Origin: Acidisoma sp035492295
GTDB taxonomy: Bacteria > Pseudomonadota > Alphaproteobacteria > Acetobacterales > Acetobacteraceae
DNA: 64,000 nucleotides
NCBI RefSeq assembly: GCF_035492295.1
Contig: NZ_DATJJK010000278.1
Coordinates: forward strand, 26,155-90,154
Direction of reading: 5' to 3'
Shown here one piece after another: positions 1 through 8,974 of the stretch. Each line of letters begins with the position of its first letter. Positions within the stretch are counted from its first letter, which is position 1. The notes beneath the pieces were generated by a model. The model made no database searches and was not told where the DNA came from. It saw only the letters and a program-made list of their open reading frames with translations. The translations under genes were made by a program, and so were the position numbers.

Positions 1-101
1 GGTGAGCGGCCATCATGGCGCGCATAGCGGAATGATCAGGATCTATGAAGGTTTTGGCAGTGAAAACAATGACTTTGCCGAAGGTTTCAATCGGTGACCT
101 G

Positions 102-944
102 TCAGAAGCGCCCCTCACCGGCGAAGAGCGTGCGCGTCGCGCCGCCAACCCAGATGGCGCCCTCCGCATCGCGATCAATCCGCACGCGCCCCCGCCGCCC
201 GAGCACCGTGCCCTGCGCCGCGACATAGCCATCGGTCACGCGGCCGGAGGCGAACAGCCATTGCGCGACGGACGCGTTGAGGCTGCCAGTGACCGGATCC
301 TCTATCACCGTGCCTTCGGCATTGGAGAACAGCGCACGCACCTCATAAGCCGCTTCGCTTCCTGGGGGATGGGCGCCGATGAGGCCGATGTCGACATGAC
401 GCCCCGGCGATACGTCCGGCTGCACCGCCAGCACCGCCTCGGCGGAAGAGAGCATGATGCCGAGCCAGCCCGGCCCGTTGTCGATCCAGGCGGCATCGAC
501 GATCGCGTCCACATGGATGCGCAGGACGGCGGCAGCCTCGGCAATCACCTCGTCGCTCGGTCGACCCTCCCGCACGAGCGGCGGGGCCGCGAAGGCGTAG
601 CCCTGCGGCGTCTCACGGATCGGGACGAGACCGACGCCGCATTCCTGCATGATCTGCCCTGGCCGGCGCGGCGTGCCGCCCGCCTCTATCCAGGCATGGC
701 AGGTGCCGAGCGTCGGGTGCCCGGCGAAGGGCAATTCACGCGCGAGGGTGAAGATGCGGACGCGATAATCCGCTTCCGGATTTTCCGGCGGCAACAGGAA
801 GGTCGTCTCCGACAGATTGAGCCAGCGCGTAATACGCTGCATGGTCTCCGTGTCGAGGCCCGCCGCATCGGCCACGACCGCGAGCGGATTGCCTGAAAAT
901 TCACCGCTGCCGAAGACATCGACCAGCCGGAAGGGGCGCGCCAT
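102..944 (-). CDS. PhzF-family isomerase/epimerase
   Basis: This 280-residue protein belongs to the PhzF/YddE fold, a diaminopimelate-epimerase-like enzyme family acting by acid-base isomerisation on small carboxylated substrates in the cytoplasm. The family signatures are visible: SGNPLAVV (17-24), NLSETTF with the presumed catalytic Glu46, AGHPTLG (74-80) and EDPVTGSLNA (215-224), which belong to the two mirror halves of the fold. Length is normal for the family. The ATG is preceded by an AAAGGGAGAAAG stretch that makes a good ribosome binding site. It is divergent from the amidase downstream and stands alone, so its substrate cannot be inferred; a phenazine role is not implied because no other phz genes are present. 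Confidence 0.9.
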   Translation of the reverse strand: MARPFRLVDVFGSGEFSGNPLAVVADAAGLDTETMQRITRWLNLSETTFLLPPENPEADYRVRIFTLARELPFAGHPTLGTCHAWIEAGGTPRRPGQIMQECGVGLVPIRETPQGYAFAAPPLVREGRPSDEVIAEAAAVLRIHVDAIVDAAWIDNGPGWLGIMLSSAEAVLAVQPDVSPGRHVDIGLIGAHPPGSEAAYEVRALFSNAEGTVIEDPVTGSLNASVAQWLFASGRVTDGYVAAQGTVLGRRGRVRIDRDAEGAIWVGGATRTLFAGEGRF

Positions 945-1127
945 TCTCTTTCTCCCTTTGCGTGAAGCTGCGGAATCCTACGCTGAGTGGCGCCGCTGCA
1001 ACCATCCGGCCCGCCGCATGAGACCAGCCGCGCGACGCGCGGCGAACCGGCCGGTATCTTGCATCGCCAGCCCCCAGGCTGCCACCTTGCCGCCCTTGCG
1101 CTATCCGGACCGGAGTTTTTCCTAGAA

Positions 1128-2669
1128 ATGACTGACAGCAAACTGCCCGCCTTTGATCTCGTCGAACTCACGGTCGAAAAGGCTCAGGCCGCCATGGCCA
1201 GCGGAGCCATGACGTCCGAAGCCCTGACCCAGGCCTTTCTGGACCGCATCGCCGAATACAACCCGAAATACAACGCCATCCTGTTCATGAACCCGGATGC
1301 GCTGGAAACCGCGCGCGCGATCGATCGTCGCCGAGCCGCTGGTGAGAAGCTCGGCCCGCTGGCCGGCATCCCAGTCGTGGTGAAAGATCCGATGGACATG
1401 GTGGGCATCCCCACCACCGCCGGCTGGGCGCAGCTCTACAGCAAGGCGGGTGGCGTCGATCTGATGCCTTCGACCGACAGTCCGGTCGTCGCCCGCATGA
1501 AGGCCGCCGACACCGTCATCCTCGGCAAGACCAATGTGCCCATCCTCAGCCATACCGGCGCCGATGCGAATGACAGTTTTGCCGGCCCCACGCTGAATGT
1601 CGCCGCACCCGACTTGCTGCCCGGCGGCAGCAGCACCGGCACCGCCGCGTGCGTGGCCGCAAGCCTTGCGGTGCTCGGCCTTGCCGAGGAGACCGGCGGT
1701 TCGATCCAGAATCCGGCCTCGGCCCAAGGTCTCGTCGGCATCAAGCCGAGCCACGCGCTGGTGCCCAATGCCGGCGTGGTGCCGCTCTCCGCTCATCGCG
1801 ATGTCGTGGGCCCGATCGCCCGCTGCGTGCGGGATGCCGCCCTCTGCCTGGACGTGCTGGCGGGCTTCACCGCAGAAGACCCGAAGACGATTGCAGGCGT
1901 CGGCCACAAGCCAAAGGGCGGCTACACCTCCAAACTCTCCAAGGACGCGCTTGCCGGCAAGCGTATCGGCCTGTATGGCGCAGGCTGGCGCAACCAGCCG
2001 CTCTCGGAGGAGACCGCCAGCCTCTACGCGCGCGCGCAGGTGGAGCTGAAAGCCGCTGGCGCCATCCTGGTGGAAGACCCTTTCGCGGGCTCGGGCTTCG
2101 CCGATCTCCGCCACCAGACCGTGCCGGGCCAGGATTTCGATGCCCGCGGCTTGGAATCCGTGCCCTACGACGTGGAGCAGTATCTGAAGCGCCTTGGGCC
2201 AGACGCCGCCCTGAAGACCTTCGCGGAATTCGCTGAGGCGACCAAGGGAGACGATGCCTTCGCTCCCGGCGGCGCGCTGCACTACATGGTCTACCAGCGC
2301 CAGTTCGCCGCCTGCCTCGCCAATCCGTCCGTCCCGCCCGATCTCTCCGATTTTATCACGGCGCGGGAGAGCTATCTCGAGATCTTCGGCGCCGTCTTCG
2401 CGCAGCACGTGCTGGACGGGCTCTGTTTCCCGCAGATGCGCACCGATCTCGCCGGATTGCACAGCGGCGGACGGATCGACGAGACGACGGTGAGCGAAAT
2501 CAATATCGCGGGGATTCCCGGCGTCACTGTGCCTGCGGGTTTCTACGCCTCCGGCGCACCCTTCAACCTCATCTTCGTTGGACCGAAATGGAGCGAAGCG
2601 GAGATTCTGGCGCTTGCCTATGCCTATGAGCAGGCGACCGGTCACCGCCGCGCACCCACCCTGCTCTGA
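1128..2669 (+). CDS. Amidase (amidase-signature family)
   Basis: This 513-residue enzyme hydrolyses C-N amide bonds using the Ser-cisSer-Lys triad of the amidase-signature family. The triad can be placed at Lys86 (VVVKDPMD), Ser168 (PGGSSTGT) and Ser192 (ETGGSIQNPA), with the usual 24-residue gap between the two serines. The C-terminal part contains the expected GIPGVTVPAG segment. An earlier in-frame start exists at 987, but the sequence between it and 1128 is low-quality and the family homology starts just after ATG 1128. It lacks GatA-type context (no gatB or gatC), so a catabolic or detoxifying amidase on an unknown substrate is more likely than Glu-tRNA amidotransferase. Confidence 0.9.
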   Translation: MTDSKLPAFDLVELTVEKAQAAMASGAMTSEALTQAFLDRIAEYNPKYNAILFMNPDALETARAIDRRRAAGEKLGPLAGIPVVVKDPMDMVGIPTTAGWAQLYSKAGGVDLMPSTDSPVVARMKAADTVILGKTNVPILSHTGADANDSFAGPTLNVAAPDLLPGGSSTGTAACVAASLAVLGLAEETGGSIQNPASAQGLVGIKPSHALVPNAGVVPLSAHRDVVGPIARCVRDAALCLDVLAGFTAEDPKTIAGVGHKPKGGYTSKLSKDALAGKRIGLYGAGWRNQPLSEETASLYARAQVELKAAGAILVEDPFAGSGFADLRHQTVPGQDFDARGLESVPYDVEQYLKRLGPDAALKTFAEFAEATKGDDAFAPGGALHYMVYQRQFAACLANPSVPPDLSDFITARESYLEIFGAVFAQHVLDGLCFPQMRTDLAGLHSGGRIDETTVSEINIAGIPGVTVPAGFYASGAPFNLIFVGPKWSEAEILALAYAYEQATGHRRAPTLL

Positions 2670-2729
2670 CGCCGGCTCACTCGACCCGATGCCCCGGCTC
2701 GCTTAAAACAGGCGGGCCGGAGGCATACA

Positions 2730-3731
2730 ATGACAGCGGATTTCATCACTTCCCTGGTCCCGGACCGGACCGAGGACCATGTGGCGAGCATCGCCCGCAC
2801 GGTGCGGACAGAAATGCAGGGACTGGCCGCCCTTGAAGCGGCGCTTCCCGCCGGGCTCTCGGAGTCCTTTCTCGCCGCCGCCGAACTCATTGAGCGGAGC
2901 GGCTGCGTCATTGTCACCGGCATGGGGAAATCGGGCCTGATCGGCCGCAAGATCGCCGCGACCCTGGCCAGCACCGGCACCCCGAGCCACTTCGTCCACG
3001 CGGCCGAGGCGAGCCACGGCGATCTCGGCATGATCGGACCGAATGACGTGGTGCTCGCCCTCTCCTGGTCCGGGGAGACACCGGAGCTCGCCGATATCGT
3101 GGCCTATACCCGCCGCTTCGGCATCAAGCTGCTGGCCTTGACCTCACGCGCCGACAGCGCGCTGGGTCGGGCGGCCGATCTTTGCCTGGTGCTGCCGCTG
3201 GCCGAGGAGGCCTGCCCAAACGGCCTGGCGCCAACCACCAGTACCACCATGCAGCTCGTCGCCGGGGATGCGCTCGCCGTTCTCCTTCTCGAGCGGCGGG
3301 GTTTCACGGCGGGCGACTTCCAGCGTTACCACCCGGGGGGTAAACTCGGCGCCCGGCTGCTGACGGTCGGCCAACTCATGCATGTAGGAGAGGCGCTGCC
3401 CGTGGTACGTCACGATGCGACGCTCTCCGAGGGCATTGTGGAGATGACCTCCAAGCGCTTCGGCATCGCGGCCGTAGTGGATGGCGCAGGCCATCTCGTG
3501 GGTGCGCTGACGGACGGCGATCTCCGCCGCGCCTTCCGCGCCGGCTTCGCCGATGTGCCGGTGGAGCAGGCCATGGGCCGCCGTCCGCAGATCATGGCGC
3601 CGGGCGATCTCGCCGCTCAGGCGCTGGCGCGGATGAACGAGACGCGCATCACCTGCATCTTCGTGGTGGAGGGCGAGAAGCCGGTCGGCCTCGTCCATAT
3701 CCACGACCTGCTGCGCGCGGGGGTGGCCTGA
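2730..3731 (+). CDS. kdsD: D-arabinose 5-phosphate isomerase (KpsF/GutQ family)
   Basis: KdsD converts ribulose 5-phosphate to arabinose 5-phosphate, the first step toward KDO for lipopolysaccharide. The 333-residue protein has an N-terminal SIS sugar-isomerase domain (about 45-180) with GMGKSG (64-69), ASHGDLG (94-100), WSGETPEL (113-120) and PTTSTT (168-173), followed by two CBS domains (about 205-330). This is the full KpsF/GutQ architecture. The start is supported by a GGAGGC ribosome site seven bases upstream. No kdsA/kdsB/kdsC gene lies next to it. A strong hairpin ends the transcript against the convergent rpmG. Confidence 0.93.
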   Translation: MTADFITSLVPDRTEDHVASIARTVRTEMQGLAALEAALPAGLSESFLAAAELIERSGCVIVTGMGKSGLIGRKIAATLASTGTPSHFVHAAEASHGDLGMIGPNDVVLALSWSGETPELADIVAYTRRFGIKLLALTSRADSALGRAADLCLVLPLAEEACPNGLAPTTSTTMQLVAGDALAVLLLERRGFTAGDFQRYHPGGKLGARLLTVGQLMHVGEALPVVRHDATLSEGIVEMTSKRFGIAAVVDGAGHLVGALTDGDLRRAFRAGFADVPVEQAMGRRPQIMAPGDLAAQALARMNETRITCIFVVEGEKPVGLVHIHDLLRAGVA

Positions 3732-3753
3732 ACCGGGCGGGATCTCAACGACG

Positions 3754-3779
3754 AAAACCCCGCGCAAGCGCGGGGTTTT
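3754..3779. terminator. Bidirectional terminator between kdsD and rpmG
   Basis: A perfect inverted repeat has arms AAAACCCCGCGC and GCGCGGGGTTTT around a two-base centre. Because the arms start with A4 and end with T4 it works as a rho-independent terminator for both converging genes. Confidence 0.9.
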
Positions 3780-3821
3780 CCGAAGTCTCTCAACCGGCGC
3801 CGGGATTGGGGCGCCGCGGGA

Positions 3822-3989
3822 TTACTTGATTTTGGCTTCGCGGAAGACGACGTGCTTGCGGGCCACCGGATCGTATTTCTTGAATTCCAGCTTGCCGGTC
3901 TGCGCGCGCGTGTTCTTCTTGGTCACATAGAAATAGCCCGTCTCCGCGGTGGAGAGGAGCTTGATCTGAACGGTGTTCGACTTCGCCAT
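3822..3989 (-). CDS. rpmG: 50S ribosomal protein L33
   Basis: A 55-residue basic protein that matches bacterial L33, a component of the large ribosomal subunit near the E site. It starts MAKSNTVQIKLLS, contains the family segments FYVTKKNTR and LEFKKYDP, and ends VFREAKIK. It has no cysteines, so it is the zinc-free (C-minus) form. It is monocistronic and faces kdsD across a shared terminator. Confidence 0.96.
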   Translation of the reverse strand: MAKSNTVQIKLLSTAETGYFYVTKKNTRAQTGKLEFKKYDPVARKHVVFREAKIK

Positions 3990-4135
3990 AGGTCCAATTC
4001 CCGTCGCCGCCCATAAACCACCGTCGCCGCCCCCGCGGCATCGGCGCTCCCGACCAGCGCATTATTTCCAAAACGAGGGCCGCACATGGCCCATCCCGCC
4101 CCCTCCGGTCAAGCCCAACCGACGCAGAGCGGACC

Positions 4136-5926
4136 CTATTCCCCGGAAAGTTCCCGTCGCCTGCGATCGAGCTCCTCGGAATAGCGGCGCAGCGCGTGCT
4201 GTTCAGTCAGCAGACCAATGACCCGCAGGGTCTCCTGGCTGTCCACCACGGCCAGCGCATCGCTTTCCGATTCCGCGAAAAGGGCAATCGCGGTTTTCAC
4301 CGTCATCGCAGGCGTCAGCACGGTATCGGCGACATGGATGAGTTCGCCCACGGTCTCGGCAGCCATATCAGGGCTGAAGGCCTCGGCCGTCTGCACGATG
4401 CCGGCATAGCGGCCACTATCGTCGACCACCACCACGCGATGGGTGGAGCCGAGCGGGAATTCTCGCCGGAAGACCTCGAGGGACGTGGAACCCCTGACCG
4501 TGCGGGTGTCCCGCCGCATCATCCGTCCCACGCTCAGCGTGTTGACCCAGCCGATATCGACGGCACTGCGAATCGCCTCGCCGCGCAGATGAAAACGCCA
4601 AGTCGCGAACGAGTAGCCGAAGGTGCGCCGTGCAGTCAGCGACGAGACGATGACGGCGGCAAGTACCGCGACGGTCAGCGGAAAGCTGCCGGTACTTTCG
4701 AGGGCCAGAAAACACATGGTGAGCGGCCCACCGATAACGGCGACTGCCATCGCACTCATGCCGATCAGCCCATAGACCACGGGCGACATGACCGGCCCCA
4801 CGGCGAGCAACGCCAGCACGCCTGCGAAGATCTTGCCGACGAGCGAGCCCAGGAACAGCGAGGCGAAGAACAGACCGCCCCTGAAGCCGGAGCCGATCGA
4901 GACCGCGGAGGCGATGGATTTGAGCACCAAGCCGGTCGTGATGAGCAGCAGAGGGTAATCCATGCCGAGCCCCTCGCGCAGCGCGCCATGGCCGGAGGAG
5001 AGCACCATCGGCGTCACCAGGCCGCAGAGACCGACGACGATCCCGCCCACCATCGGTCGGCTCCAGACCGGCAGCGGGCTGCGGCGGAACCAGCTTTCGG
5101 CGATCGTCACGCCGCGCATCACGGCGATCCCGGCCAAGGCGCAGATAATGCCGAGTGCCAGGATCGGGATATATTGCACCACCGGGAAGCTACTCGGCAG
5201 GATCAGGTCGAAACCGTCGATCCCGCCGTGCAACCCGCGCTCCACGAAGACGGCGGTGAGCGAGGCCACCACGACCGGCGCCAGATTGGCGATGGTATAG
5301 GTGCCGATGACGAGTTCGATGCCATAGAAGGCGCCGGCCATGGGCGCATTGAAGGCGGCGCCGATGGCGCCCGCCGCCCCGCAGCCGACCATGAGCCGCA
5401 GGTCGCTGCGGCGCAGCCGGAAGCTCCGCCCGATGTAGGAGGCGATGGCCGAGCCCATCTGCGTATAGCCGGCTTCGAGTCCCACCGAGGCCCCGACACC
5501 GCAGGAGAGCAGCGTCTGCACGCAGACGATGATGCTGTCGATGACCGACATGCGGCCGCCGTAGAGCGCGTTCGCCTCAATCGGGTCGACCGCGCGGCGC
5601 GGCCGCCAGCGTGCGAGAACGAGGCCACCCAGCCCCATCAGGAGGCCGCCCAGCATCGGCACGAGCATCAGGCGCGGAATGGCGATTTCGGAAGCGGAGC
5701 TGAGGCGGCTGCCCTCGGGGATACCGAACAGCGTTTCATGCATCAGTTCGATCGTGCCGTTCATGACGACGACAACGATGCCGGCACAGATACCGATGGC
5801 AGCGGCGAGGACTGTGAGCCAGATTTCATCAGCACGGACCAGGGCACGGAGCGTCTGCGGGGCGTGCAGAACCCACTCCCCCCATTGCTGACGGCGGCTG
5901 CGGCTCGACAGGGAGCGCGTCGACAT
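4136..5926 (-). CDS. ClC-family chloride transporter with C-terminal CBS pair
   Basis: A 596-residue integral membrane protein with the ClC anion channel/antiporter core (about 40-440, many helices) and two CBS domains at the C terminus (about 455-590), which usually bind adenine nucleotides and gate transport. The ion-path glutamate is kept in SVGLEAGYTQMG, which aligns with GREGP of ClC-ec1. The filter loop appears as FRGGLFFASLFLG. The conserved AFNAPMAG segment is followed by YGIELV, where ClC-ec1 has IIEEM, so the internal proton-transfer glutamate is apparently leucine. The classical GSGIP loop is not recognisable. ATG 5926 has a GAGGA site upstream; a TTG at 5995 is possible. No partner gene is evident. 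Confidence 0.9.
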   Translation of the reverse strand: MSTRSLSSRSRRQQWGEWVLHAPQTLRALVRADEIWLTVLAAAIGICAGIVVVVMNGTIELMHETLFGIPEGSRLSSASEIAIPRLMLVPMLGGLLMGLGGLVLARWRPRRAVDPIEANALYGGRMSVIDSIIVCVQTLLSCGVGASVGLEAGYTQMGSAIASYIGRSFRLRRSDLRLMVGCGAAGAIGAAFNAPMAGAFYGIELVIGTYTIANLAPVVVASLTAVFVERGLHGGIDGFDLILPSSFPVVQYIPILALGIICALAGIAVMRGVTIAESWFRRSPLPVWSRPMVGGIVVGLCGLVTPMVLSSGHGALREGLGMDYPLLLITTGLVLKSIASAVSIGSGFRGGLFFASLFLGSLVGKIFAGVLALLAVGPVMSPVVYGLIGMSAMAVAVIGGPLTMCFLALESTGSFPLTVAVLAAVIVSSLTARRTFGYSFATWRFHLRGEAIRSAVDIGWVNTLSVGRMMRRDTRTVRGSTSLEVFRREFPLGSTHRVVVVDDSGRYAGIVQTAEAFSPDMAAETVGELIHVADTVLTPAMTVKTAIALFAESESDALAVVDSQETLRVIGLLTEQHALRRYSEELDRRRRELSGE

Positions 5927-6167
5927 CGTGCGGGCCGTCCTCGGTCTCTCTCTACCCAGGCACCCGCGAAGGGTGAATGCCGGCGGGGTTGCCAAACGGA
6001 ATTCCAGGTGGCGCCCGACCAGCCGCCGCCCATCCCGCCCGACACCGCCTTTTGCTGCGGTGCAGTTCTTTAGCTCACAACTTCATGGAGGAAGTAAGAC
6101 CCGCAGGAGCAAATTTGCCCTATTTTCGCATTTCTGAAGGCTCGGCACGGCAATCCAAAAACGAAAA

Positions 6168-6199
6168 GGGCGTGCCGGGAGGAGACCCCCGGCACGCCC
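6168..6199 (-). terminator. Terminator downstream of the DUF1328 gene
   Basis: A 12-bp perfect stem (GGGCGTGCCGGG / CCCGGCACGCCC) around an 8-base loop. On the minus strand it is followed by TTTTCGTTTTTGG, which fits a rho-independent terminator. Confidence 0.8.
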
Positions 6200-6233
6200 T
6201 CCTCATCTGCGGAGCAAAGCCCCGAACCGTGCG

Positions 6234-6404
6234 CTATAGTTGTCGCGCGGCGGTGAAGGTCAGCACCAGGAAGACGATGCAGATGACCAGGAAGATAAAG
6301 AACAGGAACTTCGCGATTGCCGCCGACGCACCGGCGATACCGCCAAAACCCAGCGCACCGGCAATGATTGCAATGATCGCGAAGATGATCGCCCATTTCA
6401 GCAT
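6234..6404 (-). CDS. DUF1328 small membrane protein (YtjA type)
   Basis: A 56-residue hydrophobic peptide starting MLKWAIIFAIIAIIAGALGF and continuing with a second membrane segment (about 31-50, FLFFIFLVICIVF) before a short polar tail. This is the two-helix pattern of the DUF1328/YtjA family, often associated with envelope or general stress. It lies downstream of the Liv-type binding protein, with its own terminator. Function is unknown. The frame, initiation context and family match make it a real gene despite its size. Confidence 0.88.
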   Translation of the reverse strand: MLKWAIIFAIIAIIAGALGFGGIAGASAAIAKFLFFIFLVICIVFLVLTFTAARQL

Positions 6405-6542
6405 GACGAACCCCTCGGTTTGTTGTTATCCCGACGTGGGTGCGGCTCCGCTGTTTTCCACCGCGGTCCGGCCTGGACTGTCTTGATTCCTGTGGATTGA
6501 GGCCACGGTTTACGGAAACGTGAAGTGCGGCCGCCGCACCGT

Positions 6543-7802
6543 TCAAGTGCGCAACCGAAATGCGCCAGCCGCGCCGTCCTTCGGCAACAGCGCAACCTGC
6601 TTTCCCTTCTGCCATTGCGACAGGCAGGAGAAGGCCCGCAGATTCTGCCCGTCCTGGCCGAAAAGCGCACCCCAGCCATTGGCGAGCGACCCCCGCGCCA
6701 ATGCGATGCCGCGGACGACGGCAAGCACCTTGTCCTTGTCCGCGCTCTTGGCGAGACGGAGGATATCGAAGCAAAGCCCGGCTCCGGCAAAATGGGAAAA
6801 GCTGAGTCCGGAACGCGGGCTCGCCCCGAAATTCTGCTCGTAGAGGGTCCCCACCATGCCAGCATCGGGAGCAAGCCGCGCATCGACACCATAGGGTACC
6901 ACCCCCACGGCGAGCGTGCCGTCGAAGCCGGGCCCCACCATTGCCGCCGTTTCCATCGAACCATAGGCTGCAGAGATGCCAATCAGCACCTGGGGCCGCC
7001 AATCGCGGGCGGCGAGCGCGGTAAACAGCAGCACTACCCCCTCCGCCAATCCGTGATGGATGAGGATATCGGGTTTCATAACGGCAAGCCTCTCGGCGAG
7101 CGCTCCAAAATCCGCAGCTCCCGGCTGGTAGGCTATGCTCATGGGCGGGCTGACGCCGTGGCGATGGGCGGCAGCCGCGATCAGCGGTTGGACCGCGCTG
7201 CCTGGAGTGTCGTCGGCATAGAGCAATGCCACCGAGAGCTTGTCTGCGGGGCGTTGGAGGGCCGAGGCGATGACGGTCGCGATCGCTTCCAGGCAGCGAT
7301 CAGCAACTCCGGCCTCTGTGTCACAGAGGCGCAGGAGATAGTGGAAGCCACGCGTGGTGATGGCGGGCATCGTACCCGTCAGTTCCCAATAGGGCACGCC
7401 GGACCCCTCGCTCGCCTCGCTGGCGCCAAGGCTCAACATGCTTTCGCCAGTGCCGAAGATGAGAGCCGGCTGCTTATCGGAAATCAGGCGCCGCGCTTCC
7501 GCGACAGCACGGTCCGGATCGGACGCATCGCCGAGGGCCAGGCTCACCTGTCGGCCCAGCAGGCCACCACCCGCATTACAGAGATCGGTCGCGAGTTGCA
7601 CACCGCGCAGGCATTCGTTGCCCTGGGCCGCCAGCGGCCCGGAGAGGGGGAAGAGCGCGCCGATGACGAGGCTCTTGTTGTCGGGCGGCCGCGGTGGCGT
7701 GCCCGCCTGGGCTGACCTGCCTCCAGGCATCGCCACGCCGGCGATGCCAAGACTGAGGCCCGTCGCCAGTCCGCTGAGAAGATCGCGCCGACGAGCGGCC
7801 AT
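6543..7802 (-). CDS. Branched-chain-amino-acid-type ABC substrate-binding protein
   Basis: A 419-residue periplasmic-binding-protein-like sequence of the Leu/Ile/Val class (type I fold). It has an N-terminal export signal ending around AQAG (about residue 33), which carries RRRDLL close to the start and could be a Tat signal. The mature part starts with VIGALFPLSGPLAAQG, the classical opening of LivK-like proteins, and keeps VSLALGDASDP and similar lobe motifs. No permease or ATPase genes are adjacent, so it is an orphan receptor. Such orphans can serve transporters encoded elsewhere or sense ligands. The ligand is not predictable from sequence. Confidence 0.82.
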   Translation of the reverse strand: MAARRRDLLSGLATGLSLGIAGVAMPGGRSAQAGTPPRPPDNKSLVIGALFPLSGPLAAQGNECLRGVQLATDLCNAGGGLLGRQVSLALGDASDPDRAVAEARRLISDKQPALIFGTGESMLSLGASEASEGSGVPYWELTGTMPAITTRGFHYLLRLCDTEAGVADRCLEAIATVIASALQRPADKLSVALLYADDTPGSAVQPLIAAAAHRHGVSPPMSIAYQPGAADFGALAERLAVMKPDILIHHGLAEGVVLLFTALAARDWRPQVLIGISAAYGSMETAAMVGPGFDGTLAVGVVPYGVDARLAPDAGMVGTLYEQNFGASPRSGLSFSHFAGAGLCFDILRLAKSADKDKVLAVVRGIALARGSLANGWGALFGQDGQNLRAFSCLSQWQKGKQVALLPKDGAAGAFRLRT

Positions 7803-7964
7803 GCGGTGACACTCCCACGCGCGGGACAGGCCCGCAGCCGCATGACTAATCCGACGGCCTTGGCGGCGAAAGAGCGGCGGCTTAACTATTATGCTTCAGC
7901 GACGCGGGCCGGCGAGGCGCCGCCCGTGCCAGTCTGCCGCGACTCCAGACAAACCGAGGCCCCG

Positions 7965-8969
7965 ATGACCCTGCCGCAGACGATGCGCGTGATTGAAACC
8001 AAGGGCGGCGGTGGCCCCGATGTCATGCAACTAGGCTCCGCGCCGCTGCCCGATCTCCGTCCAGGCGAGATCCTCGTGCGTGTCGCGGCAGCGGGCATCA
8101 ATCGTCCCGATCTTTTGCAGCGCCAGGGGCTCTATCCGCCCCCCGCGGATGCCAGCCCGATCCTCGGGCTCGAGGTCGCGGGGCATGTCGCGGCGGTCAC
8201 GCCTGGCGTCGTAGGCTGGTCCGTTGGCGATGCGGTCTGCGCCCTCGCCAATGGCGGCGGCTATGCCGAATACTGCGCTATGCCGGCGGGCCAAGCCCTG
8301 CCCTGGCCGAAGGGTTATGATGCCGTGCAGGCGGCAGCCCTGCCGGAAAATATGTTCACCGTCTGGGCCAATCTGTTTCAGATGGGCCGGCTGCATGCGG
8401 GCGAGAGCGTGCTGGTGCATGGCGGCACGGGCGGCATCGGTATCACCGCCATCCAGCTCGCCGCCGAATTCGGCGCGGTCGTCTTCACGACCGTCGGCGG
8501 CCGGGACAAGGCCCGAGCGGCCGAGCGCCTCGGCGCCCACGCGGCGATCGACTACAACGAGGCAGATTTCGCCACCGAAATCGCGCGCCTGACGGCCCAT
8601 CGGGGGGTCGACGCGATCCTCGACATCGTGGGGGCACCCTATTTCTCGCGCAACATTGCCTCCCTCAAGCGCGGCGGACGGCTCATTTTCCTCGCCTTCC
8701 TGCAGGGTTCGACGATCACCGACGCCGATCTGCTGCCGGTCATGACGAAGCGGCTGACGATCACCGGCTCGACGTTGCGGCCGCGCACGGCGGCCGAGAA
8801 GGCCGCTATCGCGAAGGGACTGCAGGAGCGGGTTTGGCCAGTGCTCGATGAAGGGCGTTGCGCGCCGGTAATCGAAACGGTCTTCCCCTTTGCGCAGGTG
8901 GCAGAGGCTCACCGGCTGATGGAAGGCCGCGGCCATATCGGCAAAATCATGCTGAGCATGGCGAGCTAA
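7965..8969 (+). CDS. NAD(P)H quinone oxidoreductase (zinc-free MDR, PIG3 type)
   Basis: A 334-residue medium-chain reductase. The N-terminal GroES-like domain (1-125) has GINRPDLLQRQGLYPPP, typical of PIG3/QOR-2 proteins, and lacks the zinc-binding cysteines of alcohol dehydrogenases. The Rossmann domain has VHGGTGGIGITAIQLA (151-166). These enzymes reduce quinones with NADPH. An in-frame extension reaches back to 7806, but homology starts at about 7965. It begins a plus-strand run with the esterase five bases downstream and the SDR after it. Confidence 0.88.
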   Translation: MTLPQTMRVIETKGGGGPDVMQLGSAPLPDLRPGEILVRVAAAGINRPDLLQRQGLYPPPADASPILGLEVAGHVAAVTPGVVGWSVGDAVCALANGGGYAEYCAMPAGQALPWPKGYDAVQAAALPENMFTVWANLFQMGRLHAGESVLVHGGTGGIGITAIQLAAEFGAVVFTTVGGRDKARAAERLGAHAAIDYNEADFATEIARLTAHRGVDAILDIVGAPYFSRNIASLKRGGRLIFLAFLQGSTITDADLLPVMTKRLTITGSTLRPRTAAEKAAIAKGLQERVWPVLDEGRCAPVIETVFPFAQVAEAHRLMEGRGHIGKIMLSMAS

Positions 8970-8974
8970 CCAGG

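Noticed and set aside
1122..2645. Long minus-strand frame opposite the amidase
   Set aside because: Shadow of the amidase gene; the plus-strand product has a full catalytic triad.
4196..6073. Long open frame on the plus strand opposite the ClC gene
   Set aside because: It is antisense to a well-supported ClC protein and has the His/Asp/Arg-rich composition of a GC-rich shadow frame, with no domain.
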